Part shown: positions 44,722-58,500 of the stretch, piece by piece
Numbering within the stretch: the first letter of the stretch is position 1
Layout: each line of letters starts with the position of its first letter
Source: Marasmius tenuissimus
Taxonomy: Eukaryota > Basidiomycota > Agaricomycetes > Agaricales > Marasmiaceae
Reading direction: 5' to 3'
Assembly: GCA_029532415.1 (NCBI GenBank)
Contig: JAQOTA010000060.1
Coordinates: forward strand, 1,488,001-1,552,000
Length of the DNA: 64,000 nucleotides
The notes under the pieces: model-generated
Databases searched by the model: none
The model's input: the letters and a program-made list of their open reading frames with translations, nothing else
Told to the model about the DNA's origin: nothing
Translations under genes and position numbers: made by a program

Positions 44722-46695
44722 ATGTTCGCGTTCCTCTCGCTGTACGCCGCTATACTCCTCGCTCTCACATACTCTGCATCGGGCGCAGCTGTGACTCAGC
44801 CATCTCTGGAGAAACGAGCGCAGTGTTCTGCGAGCTTGACTATCGCCCTGGTGAGGCTTTACACCCTGCCCTTGAGTTACTTGGCTTAACCCGGCCCGTC
44901 GCCTTCGTAAGAGCGTTGCACGTCGCTTGCAAGATCATTACTACAACTCTGGAAACGGTCAATACACCGGCGGGTCGCTCTGGACCGACGCGGTATAGTC
45001 CATTTTCCAATCTATCGCCGTCTAGACGACATCGTTAATTGCTTCAATTTTTACCAGAATACATTGGAGGACCTCCATAACCTGATGCTCGCCACCGGCA
45101 CCAACAATTTCAGTAGCGTCGCTGATAATTCTTTCCTTGGACGTGCAGCAAATAACGCGAACACGAACTGGCAAACCTTTTTGGGAGGGAGCAACGACGA
45201 TGCGGGTGTATGTTCTCCTCGCAAATTTCGCCCGTCATGACGTTCACTCACCATATGGCATATGGGTAGTGGATCGTTCTAGCACTGTGGAAGATGGCTG
45301 ATTACAAGGCTAACCGCGGTCAATCGAACACGGCATTCCTTGTGAGTCTATGCACAAGCAAGCTTCTTGTTGACTTGCCAGATGGACCTTTTTGACATCA
45401 TGGTCATGCGAACAGAACAGCGCTTCCAAGATCTACGACATCATCGCAGGCCAATGGGACGGCGTGTGCGGTGGCGGAGGTTCGTTCCTGAATCAGAGTT
45501 TATTCCTCGTCCAAGCTACAAAATACTAACCCACTCGTTCCAGTCTGGTGGTCGACCGCTCATACCTACAAGAATGCTATCACCAACGAACTGTTCCTCC
45601 TCCTTTCAGCGCAAGGCTACAGAAGGGGCTTCGGTCAGAAATACCTCGACAACGCTAAGAAGGTCAGTCTTGTCCTAAGGCCATCATTAGCACCGAACTG
45701 ATGCGGGACCTGCAGACTTGGACTTGGCGTAAGGATTCTCAGTACAGGTCGTCTATGGTACTGAGCTCCTGTTAGTAAAGAACTCCGGAATGCGTAATTC
45801 ACAAAACCTGTGGAACGATGGCCTCACCGACGACTGCAAGAACAACGGACAGGTGAAGTCCACATGGCTTCGTTATAACCTCCGAATCTCTATTCACGTA
45901 TTTCAATTCTAGACCACATGGACTTACAACCAGGTATGACCGCACAACAATATTTTCGAGACACCGTCCTCAGCCTTTCCTAGGGTGTCATCGCTTCCGG
46001 ATTGGCTGAGCTCGCAGTTGTCACCGGCGATAGGTCCCTGCTTACGGAGGCTGAGAAAACTCTCGACGCTACCATCTCCCGCCTCACCACCAACAATATC
46101 CTAAAGGAATCTTGTGACAATGCGCAGTCAGGAGGATCGGTATGCAATCAGGATCAGGTGAGCCTCGGACGTGATTAACTGTCGAGCGACTATACTCACG
46201 AGTCAACTTTTGCACCACAGCAACTCTTCAAGGTATTCACTGGGCTTCCCGTCACTCAGTTGTAGAAGGCTCAGTCTTCATTGTAGGGCTTGTGGACTAA
46301 ACACCTCCAATTCTATCTCGATGCCGCCAATGGTAGTCTTCTTGGCTCATGTCATTCGCTAAAAATCTAACAATCCTTGCAGAGGCAAGTCGAACCGATA
46401 AGTATCGAGGCTTCCTAGGTTCCCAGATGTCCGCTGTCTATCACTTCGGTGAGCTCCAAGAAGTTCTGGAATTGAGAACGCCCCTCATATACCCCTACAG
46501 GCACAAACGCGAACAACGACGTTGGTAGCGTTTGGTACGCACCTAACCAAGGAGGGTCTGTGTTCACACCCAAGACCTCTGCCAGCGGGCTCGAGGTATG
46601 CCGTTAACGTTCGAGTCCACATCTTCCTCCGACTTACTAAACCTCATCAGGCCCATATTGCTTCGGCCAAATATGGACCGTGCCCAGCTGTTTGA
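44722..46695 (+). CDS. Secreted glycoside hydrolase family 76 (alpha-1,6-mannanase-like)
   Basis: More than ten short exons that splice cleanly without stops. The N-terminus MFAFLSLYAAILLALTYSAS is a signal peptide, followed by a short propeptide ending in the Kex2 site LEKR. GH76 motifs follow: DHYYNSGNGQYTGGSLWTDA, NDDAGWIVLALWKMADY with the conserved catalytic Asp-Asp pair, GQWDGVCGGG, YKNAITNELFLLLSA, NSQNLWNDGLTDDC and WTYNQGVIASGLAEL. The family hydrolyses alpha-1,6-mannan; fungal Dfg5/Dcw1 relatives remodel the wall by GPI-glycan transfer, but this one lacks an obvious C-terminal GPI signal (it ends KYGPCPAV), suggesting a freely secreted enzyme. At first sight the many frame changes look like decay, but each lies at an intron. 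Confidence 0.87.
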
Positions 46696-47421
46696 GGCAC
46701 ATAGCACTCGTAGTATTCCCTTAACATCACCGGTTTGAGCCCGAACATTCTGTGGCTATTATGTCGAACTAGTATTACAAGATCTTTCATCTGCAGCATC
46801 CTCCGTGTGTAAAGCGTACGCTCCAGGGCCACCGTCCTATTTCCCGCCACTTTGAAACAGTAGACAGAGTCGACGAACCCCTCGATTGGACCAACTTCCA
46901 AAGGCGAGCACAGACCCTGTTTTCGTGATTTGACTTGGCTTGAGCTGCAAGCGTCAAACTTCATCATCGACGCTTCTTGAAGTTGAAGGTTCGAGGAAGA
47001 GCTCGGCCTGCCAATCATTTAGTTACGTAATTTGCAGCCAACGACTGCTTGACTCGGAACTTCGTGCTTGACCTTACCGATTCATCTGTCAACGTATAAG
47101 ACTGCCCTGGGGATCGAGCGACACAGGTGATGCTGCCGCTCATACTGAGTCATTCAAATCACTCACCAATAATTAGCGGTACTAAACGTGGATCCACTAT
47201 CTGTGATACCTTCTACAAAATGTATATGCAAGAAGGTGAAAACGTGGAATCTTGACAAGTCATTAAACCAAACTTCTAGTTTCTAGCTACGAATAGTCCA
47301 TGACTGGGATTGACAAGTCAATTGGGATGACCCTTGCCAACCAGCCATTCCCGATCCCGATACCCATCCAAGGCTCCCTATCTAGCCATGACCACTCAAT
47401 CATCTTCTCCACCACTACAAC
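46696..47421. other. Convergent 3' region between mannanase and sulfate permease
   Basis: About 730 bp between two convergent stop codons. An antisense frame (47018-46647) overlaps the last mannanase exon and has no recognisable domain. No gene is called. Confidence 0.45.
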
Positions 47422-49475
47422 CTAGAGCCCCCTCACAGCCTCCTCTACATCCGCCTTGAAGCCTTCCTCCCTACCCACCATATCAACAACCCCCGCTCTG
47501 TCCAGTACCTCAAACACCTGTGGCCGTACATGTGTGAAGATGAGGGTTGTCGATGTGTCTCGGGACTGACAGCGATTCGTAAGTTAGATTGTACAAGTAC
47601 AGTTCCGGAGACAGACAAAAGCGCACCTTGAACCCACTGACAACCTCCTTGACGATCTGTGCCGCAATCGCGTCCACACTCTCGACATCCGCCATATGTA
47701 GAACGACTGTCCTTGCTTCTTTTCGCCGTGGATCGTCAGACGGGTGGGCAGGCGTAAGGCCGTACAGCTCAAGTCGGCGGAGACGTTCTGACAGAGAATA
47801 TGAATGAACACGGGAGAAGCGGAAAAAGGCAAGCACACAACACACCTTTCAACTGGGACGTATTTGCGAAATCAAGCTGTGTCTCCTTAATCCTCACGAT
47901 CAACGTCGTGTTATCTTCTTCCCCAGCCTCCCCTCCCTCTTCTTCGTCCCCGATCTCTACCGCATCCGGGTTCTCATGTATGGCCTTCCACTGATTCGTA
48001 CCCGGAATTCGTCCAAGAATAACCATCCTCACCATCCCAGACCTCCTCACGACCAATAGCAAACTCATGATCAAGCTCGTGACGATTCCAACTTCGACGT
48101 TCCACACTACGCAACCGATGAACGTCACCCCACACAAAACCATATCCATTGTGCTCCCCATCTTCCAGTAGTAGGCGAGATCGTGGGGCGTTTCCACGAG
48201 CAAGCTCCAAACCACCAAAAGGATAATGCTCGCCAACACGCACTTTGGTAGGAAATAGAGCAAAGGGAGGAGATAGAACGTTGTGAGAAGAATCACTACA
48301 GCGCAGATAATGGAGGATAACTGGGTGCGAGCTCCGCAGTCTCCATTGATCTTCGTTCGGGTTATACTCCCGTGGGCGGGGAGCGTTCCGGGGACAAACG
48401 AAGCTGCGAGGTTTCCTGCACCCAACGCAACTAGCTCGCGGTTCGGGGAGACGCTGTACCCGAAGCGAGAGGCGGATTGTTTGGCCGCGACGATGGAGTC
48501 CAAGAAACCGATGATGCTAATTACAATGGCTGTCGATGTCGTTCGTTTGAGAAATCGGAGTGTATGATGGTGGAAGGGTGATTCGAAAAAGTGGGTCGAT
48601 TGACTGAGAGGCACGGAGCCGAGAATGTCAACGCCTGATTTATCGAAACGTAATTGGGAGGAGAGGAAGGTGGAAAAGATAACGACTATGAGGACTTCGG
48701 GAACGCGGAGGAGAGGTTTCCACCATCCTTTTATCGTACGCAGTAGAACAAGAACGGCAAGGGTCGAGAATGATATGACCGTTGTGGGCACGTGTAAGTG
48801 TGTAGGAGCTCTCTCAATGAGGAAGAGAAGTTTCTCGATGGTCGACTCCGGGTGTAGTGCGTGTTCTAGCGCAACAAGACCGAACATGGGGATGAGCTGC
48901 TCAATCATGATCACGACTGCGATGGCTGCCACAAAGCCACGAAGCAGTGCGCGGGACAAGATGACATCGATGAATCCCAGTCTGAAGAATCCGAGCAGAA
49001 ACGAGATAAGCCCGACTTGGAGGGTGATTGTGGTGGCCACTGCAACTCCGTAGTTTTTTCCTGGGTAGTCATTATGCACGTCCTGAACTGCTTGGCCTAG
49101 TAACAGACTGAGTGCAGCTTCTGGAGCGACGTTGAGTTGTCGTGATGAGCCGAGAAGGGCATAAACGATGGGTGGGATGCTCGCTGAGAACAAGCCTGCT
49201 GTGGGTGTCAGTTTGGCCAAGCTAGTTGCATAACTGACAGACTGGGGAATGAGCATCGATGCTACCGTGATTCCAGAAAGAAAGTCCCCAAGGAGCAACG
49301 AGAACGAGTAAGTGGGCACCCAGCCCGTTGCAGGAATGTAGTATTTTACTCGTCGACGGATCGTGCTACTGCGACGTCTGCGAGGCTGGGGACGTTCTGT
49401 CGTGCCATAGTGAGCCGGCTGTTCGCTCAGTGCCGGGCTGCTGGATGATGGACTGAGTTGCTCGCTGCTGTTCAT
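47422..49475 (-). CDS. SulP-family sulfate/anion transporter with STAS domain
   Basis: Roughly 650 residues. The first exon, from the ATG at 49475-49473 (MNSSEQLSPSSSSPALS), encodes a short cytosolic N-terminus with a basic patch (PRRRRSSTIRRRVKYYIP). Then come about 10-12 membrane segments with SulP signatures: SGITVASMLIPQSVSYA, LTPTAGLFSASIPPIVYALL and SSRQLNVAPEAALSLLLG. Also present are SIIGFLDSIVAAKQSASRFG and NRELVALGAGNLAASFVPG. The last exons encode a STAS domain (LIVRIKETQLDFANTSQL, then ARTVVLHMADVESVDAIAAQ, ending DVEEAVRGL). These proteins take up sulfate or exchange anions at plasma or vacuolar membranes. The exact substrate is not readable from sequence. Confidence 0.92.
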
Positions 49476-50167
49476 CGTCGTTGCAGACAACGAGCAAGCT
49501 CGAGGAAACTGTGCAGTGTAACAACCCTGTCACTATTTTTATATCTGAAACGGAGCCCCGCTACTGACTGTAAGGTCCGGTCCGGATAAACGTAAATTAC
49601 CTTTACGGCGGCCCAGCTTTGAACTCCATCGCCTTGGACTAGTACTTCTCGAGTGCCTTTGGTTCTCGAGTTAGCTTTGGAGTCTGAGACAATGAAATTG
49701 GAAGCCGCCGAATGCTCTATGCCAGAAATGAAGACCTCTTGAATCATGCACAGCGAAGCTTGCCCCTCGCAAACAGGATTCGGATACAGCCAAGAAGGAT
49801 GAACTTCAATATGCTCTTTTAGCTTGGCTTCACCTGCCGTTCATAGCCAAGAAGACTCCCGTGTTGATTGCAAGGCCCAGACCACACCAGCTTCAAGCAT
49901 ATTAATCTTTCGTTGTCGACAACGGTAAAGTAAACAAAAGATGACAGGAAAGATCCAACAAGAGCGATGTAGGTAAGTTGTAGGTAAGTCAGATGGTAGA
50001 GGTATGTATAGCATGACGAGAAAGAAAAGGATAAGGGACAAACGAACGGGGACTAACTAAATGAAGGCATTCGACTTATGTATACATATTGAGATGGTCA
50101 GAAAACAAGAGAGGACAACATGCGTGAAGTATGCATGTGTAGCACAAGTACTTGTCGCGGAGGTTGA
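49476..50167. other. Interval between sulfate permease and Sec7-PH gene
   Basis: About 690 bp holding the permease promoter and the 3' UTR of the Sec7-PH gene. No TATA box of good quality and no gene is seen. Confidence 0.45.
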
Positions 50168-53100
50168 TTACAATTCTTCACCTCCTTCAGCAGTTTCGCG
50201 TCTGTGCATGAGAGAGGGTGTCTGATTTGGTTCGGGAGGAACTGATTTTTCGTGTAAGGTGGCTTCTTCAGGGCTTTTCCACTTGCCCTTGGAATCGTCC
50301 GAGTCGTCACGACCGTTGAGTGCACGCTCCAAAGCTAGCGCAAAACTTTAGCGGGAGAAGGGCCATTACCTCAGAGCCATCTACGTACCTTTTTCGCCTC
50401 GCTTCTTCAATCGGAGAGACATGGCCGTTTGTAGTGAGTCGATGTAAGAATCGTACTTGACTATCTCTGTCAAGAGATATTGAGACTTCTTCTCCCAGTT
50501 ACTCTGCGCTTTGACAGCATTACTGCTGCGAGGTTGATACTAAACCGAAGTATGAGCAAACCCATACCAGATTCAGAAATGCAGTACTGACCAAGGCCGA
50601 CATAGGCTCTCTCAGCTCATTATGCCTCTGTAGATCCCTCTTCATCGACTTGACATGTTTCCTCAACGCCTCCAACTGCGTCTCCTCATCATGGAAACTC
50701 GATACAGATGGTGGCATCGGAGGCTTCCAATCATTGATAAGAATCCTATCAATCCAAGGTGATTGGGTAGTCCGGACGGTCGCAGCGCCCTCTCTCCAAT
50801 TACTGAACTTGCTTCGACTACTCTTCCCACTCTTGACACTCGTTGTGTCGTTATCACGCACTGACTCGCTGTCTGACTGGGAGCGACCGTGAAGGTTGGA
50901 CTCGTTGACGCGATTCCATCCATACTCCATGTTCGAGACACCGCCAGCAAGAGGTTCCTTGCTGGTGCGTGCGGCCCAGTAATTGCATGTCGACACCCAC
51001 TCGTTGACAAGTTCTTCAGTTCCGGCTTGGAAGAAGTATACGCCGCCGTTAGAGAGCGTCAACACCATGCAATGGGGTCTTTGCCGGTTGTAGCCAGGAG
51101 ATGGAAGGGCATGGGCGAGCGAATGTGAGAGATGAACTGTTCCAACAGAGTTCGCGTTTGACTAGAAGACGAGGTTCAGAACCCTGACAACCAACGCCAG
51201 CAGAGGGTACAAGAGGAGACTCACCAGCCAATTCCCACCTCCAACGATACTCGAACTTCCGCCCCCATTCTCCCCAAAAGTAAACATGTTCAACTCTCCC
51301 TTCTGAATAACAACAAACACGTCAAGCCACCCCTTGTCCTTCGCTCGCTTCCCAGTAGACTCCCAATACTGCTTCCGACATAGCATACCTTCCTTCGCCC
51401 ACGGAGGACCAAGCAAGGCCAGTTCCTCATCCGTTATACTGATATTCGTCGACGTCGAATTAGTCGAATGCTCACTACGATCGTCGTCCTCCTGCGTCTC
51501 TTTGATGATTGTATGCGTAAGATTCGATGCGAAACCGAGAGTCGGTGAGAGGAATGAAGAGCTGGATCCAAACACCTCATGCGTATGCGCCGAGGCAGCG
51601 AAGCTCGGCGACGGGCTGACACGACCATCGATGCTGCTGTTGCTGCTATAAGGACTGGCAGCTGCTTGGAATCCCATAACCGATGAGAGCCCGCGAATGC
51701 TACCTCGTTTGAGTGTCATCAGCCTATCGGGTTGTTGACCTCGCAAACTTCGGTTGCGCATGACATTATGTAAAGAGGATGTCGAGGGCCTGCCGGCCAG
51801 AGGAAGAAGAATCTGTTGGTTCTTAACTGAGTTGTACATATCCTAGTCGGGAAGTAAGAAATCAATTAGTGATTCAACGCAACATGGTGAACGATACACA
51901 GAAGACTCACCTTGAGTAGATTCTCCATTGTAGCCTCCCACGCCTTCCCATAAACTGGACTAGGAGACTTGGAAGACTCCTGTGAAACACCCAATAGCGA
52001 CGCGCTATCACTCGAATACGTTCCACCAGGAGTCGTAGCCTGAGTCGTCGCAAAAGACATTGCAGGAGATGATGTTGCCGTGTCCTTCGAAATGCTGTTC
52101 CAACTCGTTATACTATCACTCCTCTTCGAACGTATGTGATATTCCCCATCTCCGCTGTACGATCCCTTCATACTACTCGAATCATCGTTGACGTCCGAGG
52201 AGGTACTCTGGGTGAATAAGGAAGGCTGAAGTTGCATTTGAATGGCGGTTAGCGTGTTCCGCACGAACTGGCTGCGTGACATGCGTGTGGCGAGTTCGGC
52301 GACGTGTAGGTCGGTGTTGAGCAGAAGAAGTGAGTAAGTGACGGCGTGGACAATGTCTGTAGTAGGAAGCAGAGTTGATTAGTTCGACTGGGTTCCAGCA
52401 ACAAATGTGCAGGATACGCACTAGAACTTCCATAAACCCCACTCGGGTTGCAATCCCAATACCTTCGACTAAACTCCTCGAGAAGCCTGTCGATTTGTTG
52501 GGTTTCGCCTTTGAGATGCAGTTTCGCGCAGAGCCCTCTGGGATGAGATATATCAAGCTCGTGATCGTGGTATTAACAAACAACCAACGCACCGGAAAGC
52601 ACTATCGAGACTCTGCGCATTGAAATCGAATTGATCCATATAGTGCTGGAGCGCAATCTTGTTGATGCGACCTCTATAGCGACTTGTCAACAGGCCGGAA
52701 ATCCGTGAAGAGTTTGAAACTCACGTTCCGCCCAACCACTCCGCAATTTTATCCTTGGCTAAAAATTCTTCATCCTCATTCCAGCATTTCATAGCCAACT
52801 CCTGACCGCGGGTTTCCATGTCGCCGTTCAGCTCATCGTTCGTCAAAGGCAGGCCATCACTTCCGTGTCGGTTGAAGGACGGTGGCCGTGACGATGAAGG
52901 GAACCGTACGTCGGCATTGGAACTGGCCAGATCGTGCTGCGAGCTTGCTGGACCACGGTTCACGCTTCGAATCAAGTCATCGTGAACCGGTATAAGTGAA
53001 GGCTCGGAGCTCGAGGCGGTAGACCGATGTAAAGACTTAAGACCTCTACTCGAACTCGGCGGGGGAAGATTGAATGAGTTGTGTCCACTTCTTGATAATC

Positions 53101-54927
53101 GTGATGGAGTAAGGTTCTGGCGGTACGGCGAAACGGGAGTCGTGGGAGAGGCGGCAGGACCCGATGCTGAACGCACTGGTGTTGATTGGAGGGAAGAGGA
53201 GCGCGGGGGTACAATAGTTGCTGGTTCTGTTGCTTGATTGGCGTCGAGATCGTCGGTTCGCACTTGCAGTTTGAGCGGTGGTGCCAATCCTCCCGGACCG
53301 AAAAGGGATGACGCCGATGTCGAGGCTGGGAGCTGAAGTTGAGTCTTCTCCGGCTTTTCCAACAACAAACTGTCTGTCTTGGACCTCTGATTCGGGTGAC
53401 GTCGCGAATCTAAAGGCGAGGAAGGTGGCGACGTCGGATATCTCAAGTCAAGGGAGGGTCTTGACAGAGACGTCGTATCAAGATGGGTGGATAGTTGGCC
53501 TTTGAAATCTGCCAACACGCTGTCTTCAGACCCATCTTTACTGAGGCTGTTTGCTTTGTTTCTTCCTTTGATGGTCTCCACCGCACCGCCTGTCGAGTTG
53601 GCAGTGGCGTTCATGATCTTCCTCAGCTCTGTTTCGCTAACGCTCATGCTTCTACGCTTCAGAGTCGCTGCTGTTGCGACTGGCGGAGGCGAAAATGCTG
53701 GAGGTTTTTCCACAATGACAATAGAGCGATCTTCAGCGTCGTCAAGCTCGAGAGACCGGTCCATATTGATAGGAGGGAGAGGTTTGGAGGTAGAGGCAGA
53801 TGCAGATGCAGATGCAGTGGGTGTAAATGATTGAGATGTCGAACCTGTGGTGAATACGTCTGCTATGGGTGATGAATGAACTCCTGGCGGTAACGGCGGT
53901 ACAGGTGGCGGCGGTTGTTGCGAAAAAGCGTCGAGAAAGTTGGGATTTTGTTGGCCAGCGTCGGTTTTCTTAAAGGTTTATATAGATAGTCATGAATGAC
54001 TGCCTTGAATGTAGCAGGTTATGTACTCACTGAACGTTCCCTGACCGAATTCCCCCCGAGCATTTTTCCAAGGAAATTGCTGGCCTTTGACCTGACCGTA
54101 GATTTTGACTGCCACAAAATAGACATTAAAAGTGAGCAACAATGGAGATTCAGAGACATGGCGAGAGCAAATACCTTTCCTGGCGAGGACGACGAGCTAG
54201 CGAGAACCCAGCTGCCGCCATTGCTATCTCCGAGCGTGGTGGCCATGCGTTGAGGGTGAAAACGACCGCCAGGCATTGGACTCGGGCTAGAGGGGTGATT
54301 TGGTCGATCGCCAGAGGAAAAGGGGGGCGGTGAGGGACTCAGAACTCTCCTAAGGCCAGCCATCTTGTCTCTACTGTCTCTCCCAGATGGACTCGCAACA
54401 GGACTCCCCTCTCTTCGAGCAGTATGTTCCTTTTCCTTCTGTTTCCGTAAAAGAGTAGCAAGATCAGGGCTGCTTGACGACCCAGGAGACCGATACATGG
54501 AACGCCGATTTATATGTTGTTGATGTTGCCGTTCATCGTCACGATCTTCTGCAACTTCATTTTGTGGTCTTGTTGGTTTCGTAGAGGTCGAGGGTTGCGA
54601 TGTACCAGGCGTTGGTGGTACAACGACAGGTGTCCCAGGCGCACCGTATGATGTCTTCATGGATTGAGGTGTGTCTGGCAATCCAGTTCCGAGCTCATTC
54701 ACGTCTATGCCCTCTTTAATGACCACAGTGCCCTCCTGCTTCAATGCCTGCTCGAAATCCAAGTCCGTCCGCGATACCCGTCGACTGAGTTGTTGCTGTC
54801 TCTGTCGTATGTCGCGGGGACCCACTGGCCGCTGACCTCCTTGTGTGCCATTGGCATTACTCCCTGGTACCGCAAGACTTGGAGCTCCAGATCCTCCAGC
54901 AGTTCCTGCACGCCCTCTCTGGAACAT
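50168..54927 (-). CDS. Sec7-PH Arf guanine nucleotide exchange factor (EFA6/Yel1-like)
   Basis: Large gene, over 1,300 residues. Order: a long Ser/Pro-rich disordered region with a conserved-looking helix SKASNFLGKMLGG and a proline run (PPPPVPPLPPG); a Sec7 domain at about 52.8-52.2 kb (AEWLGGTGRINKIALQHYMD, KLHLKGETQQIDRLLEEFSR, SLLLLNTDLH) with the glutamic-finger Glu in KGETQ; a split PH domain (AKEGMLCRKQYWESTGKRAK ... NEWVSTCNYWAARTS); and a C-terminal coiled coil (EALRKHVKSMKRDLQRHNEL). This order matches EFA6/PSD and yeast Yel1, which load GTP onto plasma-membrane Arf proteins. The first in-frame ATG in the visible exon is 54927-54925 (MFQRGRAG), but the open frame and similar codon use extend to about 55030, so the true start may lie in an upstream exon. 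Confidence 0.85.
53796..53817 (-). repeat. GCAGAT hexanucleotide repeat (Ala-Ser run)
   Basis: About 3.7 copies of GCAGAT on the + strand encode alternating Ala-Ser on the - strand, in the disordered region of the Sec7-PH protein. Confidence 0.75.
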
Positions 54928-55564
54928 GTGGTCAAGTCCGGAGACGTGTCGAAGGCTGAACCGTTTCGGTTTCGGACCAACGGTATCGTTGTCGTGATCT
55001 GCAGATGCCCCAACCAAATCAAGCGCCTGCGATGCGAGTATAACCCACGTCCTCTTACGGTCCCGACGACGTCAGCGTTAAAGTACAACAGGAGCGGGGA
55101 CGATAGAAAGAGGAAGAGGACCAACTCGTGCAATACGATTGCAAGAAAGGAATCAAAAATCCAATTTGATAATTTCAAGGGTCGACACCCCAATGTCCTC
55201 GCGTAAATGTCATAAAGGTACACACACCCTTGCGCAGCAGCGCAATGCACATGTCCTCCCAACGTTTCAGAAACGACTGATAGTATGTAAAAAGGTGAAC
55301 ATATGTAAGGAAATCTAGGCAGTACCAACAAGACAACTAGCTAGAGAAAACAATGATAGACAAAACAGCCGAGCAAAATGAAGAGAAATAACCTGTACTA
55401 GTACATCTACAACAACCGTGTACCTTAACTTACTACTTAGATTAAACCTAGCACATGCACACACACAACTTACAGATATCATATGAGAGCAAGGGGTATA
55501 AGGGAAGAGGAAAAGAACTTTCGGAAACCCGTCCGGTCATTTCCTTTCCCCTTCCCCTTCAACA
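54928..55564. other. 5' region of the Sec7-PH gene
   Basis: About 640 bp. The Sec7-PH frame stays open leftwards-to-rightwards to about 55030, where an acceptor-like CGCATCGCAG and a donor-like GTAAGAGG (on the - strand) could frame a short intron. I cannot place an ATG exon with confidence. The 3' UTR of the GATA-factor gene occupies the right part. Confidence 0.4.
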
Positions 55565-58500
55565 TCACTTGTTGCTCTGCGAAGTCCGTCTCTGTCTCTT
55601 CAATCCGCCCGTACCTGCACTATTGCTCGCACTACTCAGTGCACCATCACCGGTGCCAGTGACAACATTCGAATGTGACCTCGGCCTCGTTGCAATCTTC
55701 GGAAGAGCAGACGATGTCGAAGTGGAATTACTGCTATTACCCGACTTACGCGAGCTCGAATTCGAAGTACCGGACGCCCGGTTACTACAAGGAGGAAGAA
55801 ACATTAGAGTGTATATCTCATTATGTATGGCCGATACGCACCGTTTCTTGATAACATCCGTCTTGAGTGATAAGGGCCTGACAACGCCGTGCAATTTCTG
55901 GAGGAGAACGAGGCAAAACAAGTCACAGGGTCAGTATCTCCTCCCAATCTCGTAAAGACACGAAACATGTCGCCATCAAAGCTCCAAGAGCAAGAAAAAG
56001 GGCAGGATCGGAATCATGAGACTCACATAAAAGAGACCACACGCATTACACAAAGGCTGTCCCTCTGGATCTCTCCTCCACAGCGGGGTATTCGTCGTAT
56101 GGCAATTCGTGCAAGAGGTGACGCTCCCACTTCCGTCTCCTTCTCCATCTTTCCCATCCTTGTCGTCACCTGCCTTGTCAGGCAGATCCGGCGTACTTGC
56201 GGTACTCCTTAAGTCCGCTGCACCTCCTCCAGCTGACGTCGACTTCCTCCTCTGTACGTTCCCCTTCGCAGAACCAACTCCCTCCATGCCTTGCGACGAA
56301 GTAGCCTTCAATGGGATATACTTCCTCCCTCCAGCAGCACCAACCGAGCCATTAGTCCTACCATTCACCATCCCTCCAAGCCCGACTCCAACGGCTTCCG
56401 TAGCACTACTCGGCGGCGTGCTAGCGTTCGAATGACTACTAGTGTTAGGGCTCGCCGTCGCAGAATTACCCAACACGCCTCCTGTTCCCGCTCCCCATCC
56501 GTCACTCCCAGGACTGGCATGGAACGCGACGAACCCCTCCCCACCAAACACGTCCGATCCTATCCCGCTACTTATATCCGGCGGCGCGGACGAGACCTGT
56601 GTTGGGTCGACATAGTATGGTCCACCCGTCGTCGCCGATGACGAGCCTGCAGATCCATTGGATGGGTGATACATCAATCCCATCAAGCTTGGATAGTCCA
56701 CACCATCATCTGCACTACCCAGGCTGGCCAAACGTGCGTAATTTTCAGCCATTACCGCGGATGCACTGGCTGCAGCCGGAGAGAGCCCATTGGAGCCGTT
56801 GGTGGATGACATGAGTGAGCCGCTTGTCGTTGAATGATCTCGTTCAAACAGTCCATCATAGCCGCCAACGGTCGAAGTGCTGGACGGAAACGAAAAGTTG
56901 AACGAACTTGACGGGAAGGATGTGCTAAGGTAGCTCGTTGTCGGGCTTGCAGCCACACTACTCCGTTCGCTAGCAGTTTCGCTTGAGATCCCTAACGACC
57001 CCGGATCAGGACTAAGTAGGACTGGGTCTGCACGAAGCATGCTCTCTGCATGAGGTGCTTCTGCCCGGCGTTTGCCGAGTAGACCCTGAGCCTTCGCTAG
57101 TTGTGCTTGCTGCAGCTCTTTCGGAGGTAAAGGTCTCCCATTAACCTGGTGTCTGCCGCTGAGTGCGGAAAGAAGGCTTTCCTTGGACACCGTGTGATCG
57201 AATGAAGTTTTACGAACGTGTCTAGGGAATGTGCGCAGTTCCGGAGGAAGTTGGCTCGGACTATGATGGTGTGAATGAAAAGAACTGTGATGTTGGTGAG
57301 CAGAAGGTGATTGCTGAGGATGATACTGTGTCAAATGATGAGGAGAGGCATGGGAGCCGTTGTAAAATAAGTGCTCCTCGTCTAGGCCAAAGTCACCCAT
57401 CGGATTCTGATTGGATGACGGTATTCGGGGTAAGTGATGAAGACTGAAGGAAGGCAGGGAGGATGGCGCGAATACGGGAGAGTTGAAAGTCGAGGTGTTC
57501 GCAGAGGAGTTCATAGGATGTGAAGGGAACGCCCAGGTATTCGACCGAGAGGTCGAAGAGGACGGTAGCTCGTCGTAAACAGAGGGATGTGAGGGTGGGA
57601 GGTTCGCGTTGGAAGTGGAAGTAGAAGGGGTGCCAGTGCGTGATGCGGACAAAAGGGATGGCACATGTGACGACATGGTTTTGCCAGATGGCGTAGTTTC
57701 AGTGATTTTGTATAAAGATGTGTTTGCTGGGGATGTGGATGACATAGGGAACGGAGCACCTGGAGCACTAGCGGGCCCTGGGAAGTGGAAATCGTGGAAG
57801 ATCATGGGGTCATGCCGGGACTCTGGAGGACGAGAGCGAGAACGAGTGGTGGGTGTCCAATCCATCGATATTCGAGACCTTGATCTACTTATTGCTCTCC
57901 AGTCCATCGGCATGTCTCTGCAAAAACAACGTGGTGCATAAGAAATGAGGTGGAAATGAAAAAAGTTTGATATGCTGTGACCTACTCCAGGTGATCGAAC
58001 TTGTCCTGGTTTGTGCCATCGAAGCCAACGACTCGGACAGTCCTGCCTTTTCCTTTATCGATTCGTCTGCCCCTCTCATCGGGTTCAGCGTGATTTGCTT
58101 CCGAAGTTGAACTAGTGGAGGTTGGAGGCTGTAGCTGAACGGATGGTGGTACGGAAACGGCAGAAGCGGCAGAGGAAGAAGATGCAGTAGCTGGCTTAGT
58201 CGGCTTATCCTGCTGGTTCTTTGCTTGCCCATCCTCCTGTTGCTGCTGGGTCTGCTGGGTCTGCTGCTGCTGTTGCTGTTGGTACTCGTCCTCCTTCTTC
58301 TTCTTCAGCGCAAGAGCCATCATTCGCCAAGTGAGATTTTCCATCCGCTGAGCGTGAGGCAAATTAGCTTTCGTTCTGGCATACATCTTCCAGACTTGGG
58401 TTGCAAGAGGGTCCTGCTTCGCAAGTTCCTGGGGGTCTTCTGCGTCGAAAGATGGGATCTGAGACGGTAGAAGATCTGGAGAGCCTGATAAACGAGGTGA

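Noticed and set aside
44722..46695. GH76 gene as a decayed pseudogene, because its motifs lie in many different frames
   Set aside because: Every frame change coincides with a GT...AG intron, all exons join in frame and the catalytic Asp-Asp pair is intact.
46647..47018. Antisense open frame of 123 codons at the end of the mannanase gene
   Set aside because: It overlaps a confirmed exon on the other strand and has no domain or codon pattern of its own.
54741..55331. 196-codon minus-strand frame over the start of the Sec7-PH gene
   Set aside because: It overlaps the Sec7-PH exon in another frame, and its hydrophobic composition comes from intron/UTR-like sequence.
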